Shown here in pieces: positions 24,371-38,040 of a DNA stretch of 64,000 nucleotides (the first letter of the stretch is position 1; each line of letters begins with the position of its first letter). The notes beneath the pieces were generated by a model, which saw only the letters and a list, made by a program, of their open reading frames with translations, was not told the DNA's origin and did no database searches. Source of the stretch: Azadirachta indica (lineage: Eukaryota > Streptophyta > Magnoliopsida > Sapindales > Meliaceae); assembly GCA_022749755.1 (NCBI GenBank), contig CM040440.1, positions 10,341,269 through 10,405,268 on the forward strand, read 5' to 3'. The position numbers and the translations under genes were made by a program.

Positions 24371-25238
24371 CAAGTTCCTAGTGCTATTGTTTTGAATTTA
24401 GCTTTCGTATTTGATCTACCAATAATATTTTGCTTCTTACTCCTCCACACTACTAGATTTCCTTCAAGGAAAGTACAATAACCTAATGTTTACCTTGAAT
24501 CTACAATTGACCCAATATAGTCAACATCTGTACAAGGTTCTAAAATGAGACTCATGCCTTTCTTGAAAATAATCCCTTTTTCCTAGTGTAGCTTTTACAT
24601 AATGGAGAATCTTATACATTGCTTAAAGATGTACTTTTTTATGATTGTGCATAACTAACTCACCATACTAATGGCATAGGCACTATGTGGTCTAGTGCGT
24701 GACAAATATATCAACTCGCATACTAACCTTTGAAGGAACCTCTGTCCACAGCTATCAAGTCATTTGCCTCTCCGAGCTCATGATTAGGTTTGATAAGTGT
24801 GTTAACTGGTTTTGCATCTCAATTTACCAATTTCTTTCAACAAGTCAATGATATATTTTTGTTGAGAAATGTAGATACTATGCTGAGAATGGGCTGCCTA
24901 AATCCCAGAGAAATACTTCAACCTATGAAGGTCATGAATCATTATAATATCATCAACATAAACTAGAAAGCCTCTTACTTTCTCTAAACCTGAATGCTTT
25001 ACAAACAAGGTATGAATACCTTAACTCTCTTTATAACCCATAAATATCATTTGCTCTAACAATCCTTCCAAACAAGCTCATGGAGATTATTTTGGTCCAT
25101 ACAAGATCTTTTTTAGTTTGCACAAATTTTTGCCTTTACATTCACCCCATATCCAAGAGATAACTTTATACAAATTTTGTCTTCAAGATCTCTAAGCAAA
25201 AAGGCTTTTTTTGACATCGAAATGGTATGAACTTTAAT

Positions 25239-26082
25239 TAGGGATGGCAATGGATACTGTTTTTGCATATATCTATTCATATCTAATTCTAATGAATAGG
25301 ATAGAGTAATTATAAAAAAGGATATGGTAAAAGAATATCATATTCATATAGAATATGGATAGAATATAGATATTTTAAAATATTATATGAATATCTACAT
25401 AGAATATCCCTTTTACCCTTTTTCTTCTAAATTATTTTACTGAAACTACATCATTTTGATTATCTAAAACGACGTAGTTTTGTACTTGAGATAAAAAAAT
25501 TAAACTATAGTAAACCTTAAATCTTAACCTAATCTTTAATTTCTCTATTCTTTTGCAATCACCACAATACAAAACCCCGACCGTTTTGCTACCATGCAAT
25601 TCTCTTCTTGTCAAATTCAAATTTTATTTGTTATTAGACTTTACTCTTTAAATATTTTATTTTGATTGGACACTAGAGAATTTTTATAAATTTCTTATTT
25701 TTATTAAGATTTTATAATTTTATAAATTGCTATAATTATTAAGTTAAAATTTTTATATTGTTAAAATTATATATATTTTATATGATATTAATAAGACATT
25801 AATTTTTTAATTTAATTTATTAATGGTATATTAATTTGTAAAACATTGAAAATCTAATTATAAATTTAAAATGTTTTAAAGTTTATTTTTTATGAGGATA
25901 TAAATATATCCTAAGGATATTCGTTGAGATATAGATAATAGCAAAAATCCATTTAAGAGGATACGGATATTAAATATGATATCCATTGTGCATACAGATA
26001 AGATACGGATATAAAAATTTTTGTATAATGAAGATACAGATATTAAAGTATCCGTATAATATCCTATTGTTGAGCATTCTTA
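25239..26082. mobile_element. hAT-like non-autonomous element inside copia RT
   Basis: An 844-bp non-coding insert starts TAGGGATGGCAATGG; its other end, reverse complemented, reads TAAGAATGCTCAAC. The eight-base flanks are actttaat (left) and actccaac (right). Removing the insert and one flank joins the copia protein as NFGWS-SYHFDVKKAF, matching the family. The eight-base duplication and TAGGGATGGCAA-type end are typical of plant hAT elements. Confidence 0.8.
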
Positions 26083-28020
26083 ACTCCAACCAAAGTTAGC
26101 TGCTAATAATAGTAAAATCCTCACAATATTTATCTTGACTATTAATGCAAAGGTCTTAAAATAATCAATTTCATAGGTTTGGGTGTAACCCCTAGCTACT
26201 GACTTAAGAAGGAAGTCTATTAATAAGATGAATGGTAGTATGGATAACTTCTCTCCAATATAATTTAAATATAGTTTTTTGAAATAGGGAAGGTTCAGGT
26301 AGTGGCCAACAAGTGACCATTTTTTCTTTCTTCAACCTATTCTACTAAGGAATGCGTATACAAGATGACTCGTGAATGATACCCTCTTTTTGAAAATAAG
26401 ATGACAGAACTTGATTGAAATAATCTCGTGCATTATCTTATTTGAATCGTTGGATTACCACCCCAAATTAGTTTTTAACCATATTATGGAAAATAGGTAA
26501 GATAATGCTCATATCGAAATTTTGTTTGAGAAGGAATAGCCAAGTGACTCAAGTATCATCATCAATAAATAAAACAAACAATCTAGGTCCTAAAACATTA
26601 GAAACGTTAGAAAGACCCCAAAATGTCACTATGAATTAGAGAAAAGAATGAATGTTCTCTTATTGCTAATTGGAAAAGGAACAAAAAATGTTTTGCAAGT
26701 TCACAGGCATTACAATGAAAGTTTTCTAAATCAATTCCCTTGAACAACAAAGGAAACATATATTTGAGAATACTAAAAAAAGGATGGCTAAGACAAAAAT
26801 GATGAAGCCAACTCTTGTCACGTCTTCATTATAAACAAATAACTAGTAATGAAATGACAAAGGTAACTTGTTCTTGAGCCGCTTTGACCATTTGGTTCTT
26901 CAAGATAATAGAGACCATCTTTTTCCCTAGCATCACCAATCATTCTCCTCATATTCAATCCTAAAACAAACAGTGAGATAGGTATAAAACCACATTACTA
27001 TCTGATCTTTTGTAAGTTTATAAATAGAGATATGACTGGTGAGTAATCTTGGAAAGTAAAGGACATGTTGTAAAACAAGTTCTAGTTTATTTGAATATCT
27101 CCTTAACCAGCTATAATTGTCAAAGTTTCATTTACTGTGGCAATTTTTTGTTACTTGGACGTAGACTATAGGTGCTAAATTTATTATATGAGTCGGTCAT
27201 ATGATCGGTAGCTCCTAAGTCAATAATCTAAATACCCAAAAAGGTTATTCGAGACATTAAAAACATGAGAATCTATGTACTTACCTAAAAATGTAAGGGA
27301 ACTAGCACCAATAGGTTTCTCAAGTGACCTCATCAGTTTCTTAGTTTCTCAATCTTCTCTGAATTGAATTCACTTTAATCCTAATTCACATGTTCACCAC
27401 CATGTTGTCCATTTGTCAAATTTTGTTTACCCTATCCCTTGTTGTCCACTCCTATAACCCTAATTCTTGTTATTAAGGGTTGGTGGTTTCCCATTGAGTT
27501 TCCACCAATGCTCATAAGTACGACGAGACTTTTTACAGTAAGTACACCAAAGCGTTTCTCTATTCCCAGTTTTAGACAAATCTGCCTACACATTATCTCT
27601 TTGACAATGGATAAAAACATACAAGTTCCACCAATTTTGGATAGCATCGAATTCCAAAGCCAAGACATAATCATTGAATCAAGAGCATTGCCAATCAAAT
27701 GATTTAATTTCCCTCTCCCCTTAAAAAATGTTCTCAGCATTTAGGACAGCTATAAATAATTCCTCCTATTAAGCCTATATGCAGATTGAATGTTTTGGAG
27801 TTTTCCTGTTGATTAATTGACAGAAATTTCTGTCATTTGCATCGCAGAAGTGTTGGTGGCCTCAGAAGTTTGAAACAAGGTCAAGTCAATAAAACAAATT
27901 AACCAAAAAAAGAAAGAGAAACACTAAAAAATAAATTACGAGAGATGGAAGAAAGATAACAATGCTCACTCGATAATTAAGGCCGAGAAAAAAAATAAAT
28001 ATGGGTCCCAAAGTCTTAAA

Positions 28021-28032
28021 GCTTTGATACCA
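28021..28032 (-). other. Copia primer-binding site
   Basis: In element orientation it reads TGGTATCAAAGC, directly next to the 5' LTR. This is one base from the common plant copia primer site TGGTATCAGAGC, which pairs with initiator tRNA-Met. Confidence 0.8.
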
Positions 28033-28238
28033 TGTAGGAAAAAACGTTAAAACTCTTATTTCAAAAATAACGAATATCTAGTCCTAGTTATATATAAACT
28101 GCAATAGGTTGGAGTAAATTACAAGAAATAGAAAACTACTTTAGGGATTCTAATAATTGGCAAATATTCTAAATTTACAATTGATATATATATACACACA
28201 CACAATTTCCTTGAACAAAATCTGCTTATTTTCCAACA
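28033..28238 (-). repeat. 5' LTR of the copia relic
   Basis: In element orientation it starts TGTTGGAAAATAAGC and ends TTTTTTCCTACA, next to the primer site. At about 206 bp it is short, as usual for copia. The outer boundary could shift by a few bases because of the caacaacaacaa run. No second LTR is present in the window. Confidence 0.65.
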
Positions 28239-28399
28239 ACAACAACACAGACAAGAGCATAATGACGTTTGTCATTTCTTCGTTTGAGTGTGTTGATTGC
28301 GATGTATCATATATGATTATAACATAGTTAGAAGAGCCACAACACCAGCAACCTAATGGTCACCATGAACATTAACTGTTTTTTTAGCAGAAGACTTAT

Positions 28400-29450
28400 A
28401 AAAGAAAATCATAGTCCAAAGAACACAAAATGGTTCTAAAACCATCGTAATAATATATCTTGATAAGCTCTTTTAACCATTTGAATCTCATGTATAATCA
28501 TTATCTGCAAAGAAAAAAAATCTCTCTCTCTTTTTTTGTAGAATAATCTACAATTAGTGGTGCCTTTCAAGTACAGAAAACTTCTCTTAACAACTAGAAG
28601 ATGTCTCTCCCTTGGACATTGCATATACAGACAAACTGATGAGATTTACAGCATACATTATGTCAAGTCTTGTTGCAATAAAAAAATATTACCAACTTTC
28701 CTTTCTTTTAGGATCTTTAATAAGCTTTAGGTCCATCAAACTAGTGTACTTGCCATTCTTCATTTGAAACTTGTCTAAAATTTTTGCATTTATTTTTTTG
28801 TTAAGAAAATAATACATCATAACAAGATCAAACATATCGAATTCTATTATCATAAACTATTTAAAACTTTCAGGTATGATTAATCTTTTGCAATCATCTA
28901 CATATAAGTACACAATACTAAATTTTTGCTATGTCTTCAATTTTACTATAAAGCAAGTGCTCATATGGATATTTGTGCTCTCCTTTAAAAAATAAACATT
29001 TATATGACTGGACTAAGCTCTTAGGAATTTTTGGTGGTATATGTAGAGCCTTTTTTCAACTTATATATTCTATATTCGTTACCAAGCTTGATATAACTAG
29101 GATGTTAATTAATAAATGCTGTTTTTTATAACTTTTCATGCAGAAATATTGATTTCACATTTAGTTAAAAATAGGCCATGGCTTTTATTGATCACAATGC
29201 ATTCATCAATCAAAATTATAGGCCTAATAATGAAAACAAAAACTTATTTATAGTCGATGTCAAACTCTTGCTTGTAGCCATTACCTACCAATCATATCTT
29301 GTATCTTTCGAAGTCACTACTCTCCTCTTAACTCTCTCTTATAAATCAACTTGATACTATTTTTTGTCTTTTTAAAAGATTTGTCAATAATTAGGTATTG
29401 TCTCTTTTAGTGGTTATAATTTTATTATCCATTGTCTTCTACCACTGTAA
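28400..29450 (-). pseudogene. Second Ty1/copia reverse transcriptase fragment
   Basis: Minus-strand pieces match another copia polymerase. From right to left: NEYRIYKLKKGSTYT (about 29060), the catalytic box VYLYVDD (about 28900), MMYYFLNKK (about 28810), MKNGKYTSLMDLKLIKDP (about 28730) and VKRSFLYLKGTTNCRLFY (about 28540). Stops and shifts are frequent. It lies just outside the LTR of the previous relic and is a different element, so the first copia may have landed in it. Confidence 0.75.
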
Positions 29451-30567
29451 TTCTTTAAGTACATCTTTAACAGCTACAAGATTACAATCTAAAAACGAGC
29501 AAAATGTGAATTGATCCTAAAATTGGCCAACCCTATTCTCGCTGCTTCATCCACGTTATTCTTCTTCTAATGCGCTAAGACAATGGGCTATTGATAAAAT
29601 CTCTTTGTTCATTTGTTGCTTATCAATTTTACATAAAAATATATTGTGTTTGGTTGATGAGAAAAGAAAATATTGTTAAAAGAAAAAAGAAATCTTTTGA
29701 ATTTCTCACCTTCGTTAATTTACGCTTACATATTAAAAAAACTAACTTAATGATCATAATTAGTCATTTGATGTGATATCGATTAAATATTTTTTCTACA
29801 TCAAAATTTCTAATTTGAATTAACTTAAATTTTCTTTAGTGTTTTAACTAAAAATATCATCACATTTTATTTACTTACAAAATTCAAAGGACTTCATTGA
29901 TCAATTTGACAAACATTTAACCTTTTGTGATATTTTGTCAAATAATACACACTCGAGCGTAAATCAACCTAAGAAAATTCTAATGTCAAGCCCAATCCTT
30001 CTCCCCATCCCCAAGAAATTCGCGAGCTCCATAATATAATGTTCCAGGTAAAGAAACAATTTGATCACTGAAACAAATAGACACACTCCCAGCAATTGAA
30101 ACATTAAGAAAGAACAAAAGAAAACACCGAAGAAGTAAAGAAATAATAGTAATAACAATAATAAATCTCAATTCTAACTTATCTCTACTTCCTGTTACAA
30201 TCAAGCCACTCCAATACTTGTAATGTTCTGAACAGGAAACCTGAAAAAACAATAAAATGTTGTAAAGGTCACGGGGAAGCGAGGGAACTCCCAAGCCATG
30301 ACAAATCAGTATTAGTGTATACAGAACAACTGGGCTGATAAATCTTGCAGCTATGAAGGTAGAGCTTCCAAATATTATGTATGATGATCAGTACAAACAG
30401 AACACTCCAAGAAAGCGGTTGAGGAAGCACATTTTATAGTATAAACATGGATACAACAAGATGTTACAATATGAGGCAAGATTCCACGTTCATGGTCGAA
30501 GGGTGATAAAGAACTAAGTTCACAAACTTTTGCTATAAAAATACGAAAACCTGTAACCCCTGGTCCT
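29451..30567. other. Spacer and probable 3' UTR of the next gene
   Basis: No conserved coding sequence is seen. The part nearest 30567 follows the stop codon of the minus-strand gene and probably holds its 3' UTR. Confidence 0.4.
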
Positions 30568-33500
30568 TCACACCCATTTCAATCTGCCTTGGTATTCCAC
30601 ACTTTGCTGGATTTTCCCATCACGGTTCATGACCTGGCTCCTCACTTTAGCTGGCCAGGTGCTGTATCTTACTTGAAATTTTGGAAGCGGTCTATGTTGC
30701 TCTTCCTCACTAGCTGATGTCTGTGGTAAGACCTCTTCAAGGAACTCATCTGCTACATCTCCATCTTCATCTATTCTGAGACGTTTTGCATACCATCTCA
30801 AACCCTGGATTCAGTAGAGAGCATAAACAAATCAGTTGCACAAAAATAAGGAACTCAGAAAGCCAGGAAGAAAAGATACTGAAGTAGTATCAAAATAAAT
30901 AAAGATAATGCAAAGTAAAAAGTCAAAATGCAATTCATAGAAGTGTAATAAGGCCCAGATAATCAGAACTTGAGGGAATCACATTCAACGGAGAACTCAT
31001 TACTGTTATTTATATAGCATACTGACAAGTTGCATAGTTAAGACAGAACCTTGTTTTCCCATATGAATTATGGTGCCAGCAGAACTCTCATTTTTTAAGT
31101 TCATATCTTATATGGCTTTGAACAAAATATTGAGAAAAAATGAAGTCCATTAACACTGAATATTTCAGATTAATTAATGAAGAACAACAAATTGCAAAAC
31201 ATATAGAAATATAATAGCACTAGCTGCAAATTAAATGTAAAAGAGACTAAAAAAAAGAACTGGCAGCTTTGCTCCTTCCCCCACCACCTTGTTCTTTGAA
31301 TTGCTCCCACTTTTGGCAACCATCAGAAAGGATGAACAAACAGCATACGAAATATATAGTGCCAGTTATAAGCATCACCCACCAACACTCCCGTACATAT
31401 CTTTTTAACTTTTCTTATTTGCTGTAAATAGTTCTTACAGAACCAACATTCCTGGCTGCATATATCTTACTCAAGATTCACTTCATATTAGCAAGCAGGA
31501 AAGTCCAGGCCAAACCTATCCTCATTCATTTGACAGTGTTATGCTGCATTTGATATAACAATACAATATGCAATACCACAGATGCAAATTAAATGTTAAC
31601 CTATGTGATCAAACTGTTTGCAGTTGAATAGTTTCATGTAGTCATGGCGGCCAGCTAATTCAACTAGTAAAACCACTTGAGATGGTCCAAGAGATCTAGG
31701 ATTCAAATTCTGATTGAACATTGAGAAGGGTTTGGCTTATATCTATGTATTATTATTATTATTAAAATAAAAGATAAAAAAATTAAAAATACTTCAGTGA
31801 AGTAAATATGAGTTCCTTGCAGCACCATATGCAAGATATTAATTGAAAACTTAATTGCGTCCAAACATATTTCAAGCATGGCCCATTAGGAAGCAAATGC
31901 CATAATAAAAACTGAGCCCGTGAGGCATGAGGAATTGAACATTCTGATTGAAGAAATCACATCTTTTGCTCATTCTAATGGAGCAAGCTCATAAGAAACC
32001 AAATGAATAACAATAGAGATGACTTAGAAAGAAGCAATACATCTAAACCCTCAGTGAGAACACCAAAATTTTCATTGTAGACTATAATGTCATGGATGTT
32101 AATCTAAGAAGCTTGAACAACAGACTATAGCAATTATGAACATAATTCAATGGAAATTATAAACATATGTAATTCTAATCCAAATGTAACACAAAACAAT
32201 ATTACCCTTTTTTTCATAATTTGAATAATAAGTCACACTCACTGGTTCAGCCACATCCAAACACCTCAAATTTTTTCTTCATTTTTTTTAACCAAACCCT
32301 TAAAAAATTAAGAAACCATCTTTTGAGGTTATTTCAAACTGGCAAACCAACTCTCAACTGAAAACATGACTTCGCCCACTCATTCCACATCTAAAAGGAT
32401 CAAGTTTGCCAGAGGTTTCAATTTTTAAATCTATAACTGTAACTCTATGACAGTTGTTTATCCTCATGTAACCAATTATAATTAGCACATTCGAAGTATT
32501 ATCGTTCCAATTCATTCTACTCTTTCCAATAAAAATGAAAAGTCCAAACATGCTTCAGTCCCTATAAAATGTACATATTTTTTGTTTTTAATTTTAGGAG
32601 AAATCTTGTTATTGTTTTAATAACAAAGGAAGCCCACATGCTGCATCTATGAAGGGGCAGAGAGAGGAGCAGTAAAATGTGAGCAGAATAAACATAGTAT
32701 GGAAAAGAAACTTAAATGAAGAAGGGGGGATCCTGCATTCAGAGTCATTGTTTCTTGATGATCTGGTCTCGGAATGGCATATTTCTTCATGTGTGGAGAG
32801 AGAAAAGAGAGTCTAATTGCAGAAACAACATTTTAGTTTACAGACACTCGACTACCAGAGTTGATACACTTGGCAACCAAAACAGAAAAACAAAAGAGAT
32901 TTGTTTTTCAAAGAAACCGTATGGATCTGCTTCAGTATGAGCTGTCCTGCAAGTTACTTGTGGCTGAAAAAGAAGCAATGATCTCACAATTGACCCAATC
33001 AGCACCAAAATGTTATCATTGTATAATTCAAAAAAAAACTAAGAATCAAGTGGTTAAGTTGAAGGTGGTGGGAATTAAGTAGAAATGAGTTCAGCAAATA
33101 AAAAGTTAGGTAGAACAATCAGAATTTAGGTAGAGTCCAGATTAAGAAGCAATGACCATCATATAACTCTCAGAGCAAACTCAAGTTTGATTCAACTCCA
33201 TATCATATCCTAGAAAAGTTTACGGGGATCAGGTTTCCATTTTCTCTTTTCTTCGTGTATACATAGGCAGGTGCATGTTTGCATACATGCTAGAAAATAA
33301 GGCTCAAGCACCCATAGTTCCTATCCTTTTACACAAGATATGACTTCTATAAGAAATTGATACAAATCTTTGAGAAGCAATACCCAACATGCAATGATGA
33401 CACAAAGAAAGCAGTAAGTTCCAGCGGCTAGCAAGCAAGCCACTGGCTTCTTTCACCACAAGGTATTGCATAGTAAAGTATTCTCATCTTACACAACTTG

Positions 33501-36500
33501 CTACTACTTTATGCAAAATAAACTTTCCCCAAAATATATCGATACTCAACTAGGAATTAAACTAATGTAGATCATCAAACACTCAAATATCATAAGTTTG
33601 ATTCTTTCCTTTAACGAATTCTTCAAAAGAGGCTATTACATTCAATAAATTTGCCGCCAATATTTTCTAACTGTCCTCGTAAAACCAAGAATAATGCTAG
33701 ACAAGGTTCAGATTCCAAGTTTCATTTCTTCTATCGACGGCCTTTGACCTTGAAAGAGTGAATACTTTATCCAGCCATGAATTTTTTCCACAAAATTCAA
33801 TCCCATAAGCATGAATTGTTGCCAAATCTTCTGAACAAACCTCATAAATGCTTGCTAGCAAGTAATCATTGTTAATCTTTGGGATGTCATGGAATTGGGG
33901 CAAATATTTGTTTGTTTGAGAATCAAATGGAGGTCCTATTACTCTTTCTTCTCTCCCTTGACCAATTATTCTCCAACGATTTCTTCTTTTTCTCTATGTT
34001 CCACTCTCTCCTCTACTGGTATGCATGCAAGGCTGGCTCAAAGGAATCATGGGACCTTAGGCAAAAATTAAAAATTAGGCTTTTATTAAAGTAAAATTAA
34101 AAATGGTAACATTGTCATCCAATTGACTTTTTTTAGAAAAACTTAAATGTATTCATCAAGTATAGTATTTATTTTGTTTCGTATCCAATTAGGGAGGCAA
34201 TTTGTGATACGACTCATCAATCCGATGCAAAGTTAGTAAGTTCAATAACACAATTATTAAGCAGATGGCACGCATATAATACAATTAATAATCATGTTAG
34301 GTTCTGATATAGAGTTATCAACACATGAACTTGTTTACAACACAATTAGCTATTCAAGTAATCCTCTTGTATTAACTCATTTGATTTAATAGATTTACTT
34401 TATAGTTTCACATTTTAAAAGTATTTAGTTACATTTGTCACGTTTTAAAATGTTATTAGTTCTATTTGGAATAAAATTAATTAATATTTGAGTAGGTAGT
34501 ATTATAAATATCTAAAAATAAATTAAAATAAACCAAAAAGAACGTGTTTAGTAGGTGACATAATTACAAGCCGATTAATAATTGAATCAGCTTATGATTT
34601 TCAATTCTTCACATGATTATTAAATGTACCACAGTTCAAATTGACCTACAATATGTTACACCTTTATTTGACACAAGATAAATATAACACAACAGCCCAA
34701 TTCCTACCTTATATCCATTACTATTCTTCACTTAGGGTTCTTTTGTTCCTTTAAATATAACTTCCTTTTCTTCTTTTTCTCTAAATACATATGTTCTATA
34801 GGCATGTCTACTACTAAAAATTTATTTCTAACAAACAACCACTTGGTGTTGCAAATAAGAACACGAAAAAATTAAAAAATCATATACATTTGTCAAGAGC
34901 GATAAGTGGATAATGAAAGCAAAGAAGGACATAAAATTTGATTGTAATTGCAATATCTCCTATATTTTAATGGTGATGTTTTCGTTTGGCTTCAAATGTA
35001 TTATAAAGAAAACTTAATAATTGAATAGAAAAGGAAAATACAAGCTTTATTTGAGTGAAAAGGAACATAAGTGAATAAGATTCTAAAAAATAATGTTAAG
35101 GACAACTTATGATAACATTGAATAAGTAGTAGAACTTTAGCAAACAAAACTATAGATATTTGAAAAGAAAGGAAACAAGTAATGAAATTTGACTAAAATT
35201 AGGGCTTAAACAAAAAAGGTGCTAAATGTTTACAAAAAAAAATTATTTTAATGGTATAAAATAAATAAAGACAAATTTTAGTGGACCTTTACTAGATGCT
35301 GGACTAATGCCTTTGTTGCCTAGGTTACAGGCAACCCTATCTTCAAGATCCTCTCTTATCTTACTCCCTCACTAAATTCCACTCCAATTTAATTTTTAAA
35401 TCTGAATTCTAACAAGCTCTTATTTCTTTACCCCAGCTACATTAGCCCATAGACTCTCCTATAATTCTCACTATTTTGCAAACAAGACCTCAATCACAAA
35501 TGCTTCAAGGCTATGCAACATCATAGAAGATTATGGCTTGTTAAAGCATATAATATGTGAAAATTTTGTGATGCAAGTAAAGATCATGAAATTAACCAAT
35601 AAAGCATCTTAGACTCCCATCATATGAGCTTGATAAACTTTATTAAAGAACTACATAAGAAACCATATATGTTTTGTGAGACCACACAAAACACCAAAAA
35701 AAAAAAAGGAGTTCAGTTTATCGAGGTACAGTTTAGACAGCCCTCGATAACCACGGCCAAACAAGATGTGTTGTACCAAAGGAGTCTTCTAACACAAAGC
35801 TAAGGTCCTTGTGCCACAAATGGAGTTTAATTCAATGCACTTCTATTTAAAAGATGTTGTTTGCGGTGATGACACTAATTTCCAGTTTGGTGACTTAGCC
35901 ATGGGATGTGCAACATGGAGGAAGCCAGTAAGGACCATACATAGGCAAGTGCAGGCAAAGAAGTGTCACATCCACATTTAGCGCAAGGCGTATCTTAGTA
36001 TCCCTAAACATTAAGTTCATCGATTGGGGCATTGGCATAGTAATCCATGCTGATTTGTCCGCAATAATTAAAAATGTTTATGAAGAGGCAACTGAAATTT
36101 CACCAAAATTTTGTAACCCTGGCCCTTTATACCTAGAGAACGATAAGCGGTGGGCTTCTATTGATAGAACTTTCTCCTTGAATTTTTCCTTCTCTTTCTT
36201 TCAATTTCTTCTCTTGCTGCTATGATTATTGTGGTGACTCAACCCTTGGTCAATCCAGCACTACTTCCCTAACATCACTCCATTTTTAATTATTTCTTTC
36301 TCTCATTCAGAAATCCTAATAATGCCTATCACATAAATAACCAGTTCTCTACCTATTAACAGTTCATTTATCACCACTAGTTCTGTTCTTGCATCTTAAC
36401 AGGAGATTCCATATGAAAAATAACATTAGCATTTAGAAATTCTATAAACTAATGAATTGTTAAAAGTAAAGTATTTCAACTTCAAATTTCACATACCATC

Positions 36501-37281
36501 TTTGGCTCTTTCGTCATCAATTGTTTCTTTTATAAGACTAAAACTAACTGAAATACCAAGTATTATAAAATAGGTGCTCTAAGATTGCATTTGCATTACA
36601 CTGAATGAAAAATAATGATTACTTACCCAACCTCAACTCCTAAAATTAGAGAATAGCAACCATAGTCGCCTATAAACAATTCCCAGGTGCCCATAGAGAT
36701 TGTGAATACACTGTGTTGAACAAAAACTTCCAACTAATAAGTAAACCGTCACCCAGCATTCATAGATAGTTTTGTATTATCCACAATTCAACCAGCAAAA
36801 TTACTTAAGCACTTCAGAGTAATAAATATAATAAATTCAGTGCACTAATAACACAAATCCTATATCCTTCAAATCATTAACCACTAAAATTGCACAAGTA
36901 AATTTACTTAATTTATCATCACCAGAATCAATAAACACACCTCATTTCATTTCGTTAACATCTCAAACATTAACAAGAAAATCCATGAAACAGGAATTAA
37001 AATACTATATTAAAAATGTCGAGGGGAAGAGTAGGAGGGACCTGGACGCCGCCGTCGCCGGAAGTACAGGGAACGATAACTGGGCCGGACTGAGGGCGTT
37101 CGACGGCGACCTGGACCTGAACACCAAATCCTTTACGGGAAGCACCAGTTTCTTGAAAATTCGACCGGTTGTGAGTTTGGTTATCATCGATCTCATCTTC
37201 CTCTTCGCCGTCTTTTACTTCGTGACCATTATTGTCTCTAGCAAATCCTAAAAATCCAGCTATTCTCCTCAACAATCGCAT
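30568..37281 (-). CDS. Conserved plant protein of unknown function, two exons
   Basis: Exon 1 is 37042-37281 and exon 2 is 30568-30804, joined in phase 0 across a 6,237-bp GT-AG intron to give 158 residues. I recognise the type as a conserved plant protein but know no function. Visible features are a basic, partly hydrophobic N-terminus (MRLLRRIAGFLGFARD), an acidic low-complexity stretch (residues 22-33), a conserved-looking segment GPVIVPCTSGDGGVQ, and across the splice GLRWYAKRLRIDEDGDVADE. The end is basic (PLPKFQVRY, then MNRDGKIQQ). There is no signal peptide beyond the short N-terminal hydrophobic patch, and no known catalytic motif. The exact continuation of GGVQ into GLRWYAKRL and the clean frames in both exons support a real gene. 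The start is a true ATG at 37281. Confidence 0.8.
31645..31790 (+). mobile_element. SINE-like element in the long intron
   Basis: A tRNA-like box A region (cagctaattcaactagtaaa, 31652) is followed 48 bp later by a box B-like ggattcaaattc (31699-31710), and the sequence ends in a (att) run and A-rich tail from about 31748. This is the layout of plant tRNA-derived SINEs. No clean target duplication was found, so confidence is moderate. Confidence 0.5.
34028..35339. mobile_element. Possible hAT-like element in the long intron
   Basis: The left edge reads caaggctggctcaaagg, then gggaccttaggcaaaaatta; the right edge reads aatgcctttgttgcctaggt, then caaccctat. These resemble imperfect inverted ends (CAAGGCTGGCTC against TAGGGTTGCCTG) of a common plant hAT-type repeat. 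The interior is AT-rich and non-coding. The flanks do not match, so the limits are tentative. Confidence 0.35.
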
Positions 37282-37544
37282 CCCAACTACTCAAATGAAA
37301 TCAAATCGCTCAGAATTAACCGACGCGTTGGCGTAGACCAGAGAAGCAGATCGTCTTGTCTCTTTATTTTACTTTTATCCGAACTACTGGCTTTTGCTTA
37401 GCAGCTGTACAAAATTTTGAATTCTTTTTTTTTTTTAAGATTTCAGTACGGTTTTAACCGTCAAGATTGTTAGGTCAAAAATGTTTTTAAAACCACAAAT
37501 TGATACATAATTTTTGTAATTTCAACAATTTCATCCCTAATGTC

Positions 37545-38040
37545 TAGCCATGGCAATAAGGCGGGAAATAGCCTTTCTCGTTTTCACCTCATTCTCATTT
37601 TTATTTTGATCCTCATTCTCTAATAAATTTAAACAAGGTAGGAATGTAGAATCCTTATGTGAGGAATAAATTTTCTATCCTTATTTATTTTTCTTATTTT
37701 TTATATTCATTTACATTAAATACTAATTAAAAATGTCATTAACATATTATAATATTCATATACAATAATTATATTATTAAAAGTATAAATTTAACTATTT
37801 AATAGTATAAAGAAATTATCAATTATAGAATTTTTTTAATTAAATATTGTCTATATATATATATATATATGGGAATGAAATAGAGGTGGAATGGAGAGTA
37901 CTAAACCCCATCCTATTAATATTATGGGTATTAATCTCTCCCCATTCTTTATCACATTACTTATTATATCATCCCAATTTTACTTTATTTAAAGCAAATT
38001 TCCTTCAATCTCAAATCCATAAGATATTTTGCCATCCCTA
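37545..38040. mobile_element. hAT-like MITE, 496 bp
   Basis: It starts TAGCCATGGCAATAAGG and ends in GCCATCCCTA (reverse complement TAGGGATGGCAAAAT). The eight-base flanks are ctaatgtc and ctaatcgt, matching at the first five positions. It is non-coding and AT-rich, with a (TA) run near 37852-37870. The end sequence is the same type as in the insert at 25239-26082. Confidence 0.65.

Larger units (their letters stand above)
24371..28032 (-). mobile_element. Ty1/copia retrotransposon relic, lacks 3' end
   Basis: Read on the minus strand from the primer site at 28021-28032, the remnants follow copia order. A zinc-knuckle-like segment WCTYCKKSRRTYEHWW lies near 27530, with the last cysteine replaced by tryptophan. 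Integrase pieces include ESSCIRIP near 26370. Reverse transcriptase begins with YTQTYEIDYFKTFAP (about 26180), continues after the inserted hAT-like element as FDVKKAFLLRDLED (about 25200), and reaches the catalytic LVYVDDIIM (about 24960). RNase H shows WRSKKQNIIGRSNTKAKF (about 24400-24460). The element stops abruptly near 24371 with no 3' LTR, implying a deletion. Confidence 0.85.

Noticed and set aside
33697..33903. 68-codon minus-strand open stretch inside the 6.2-kb intron
   Set aside because: No known motif and no flanking exons; consistent with chance.
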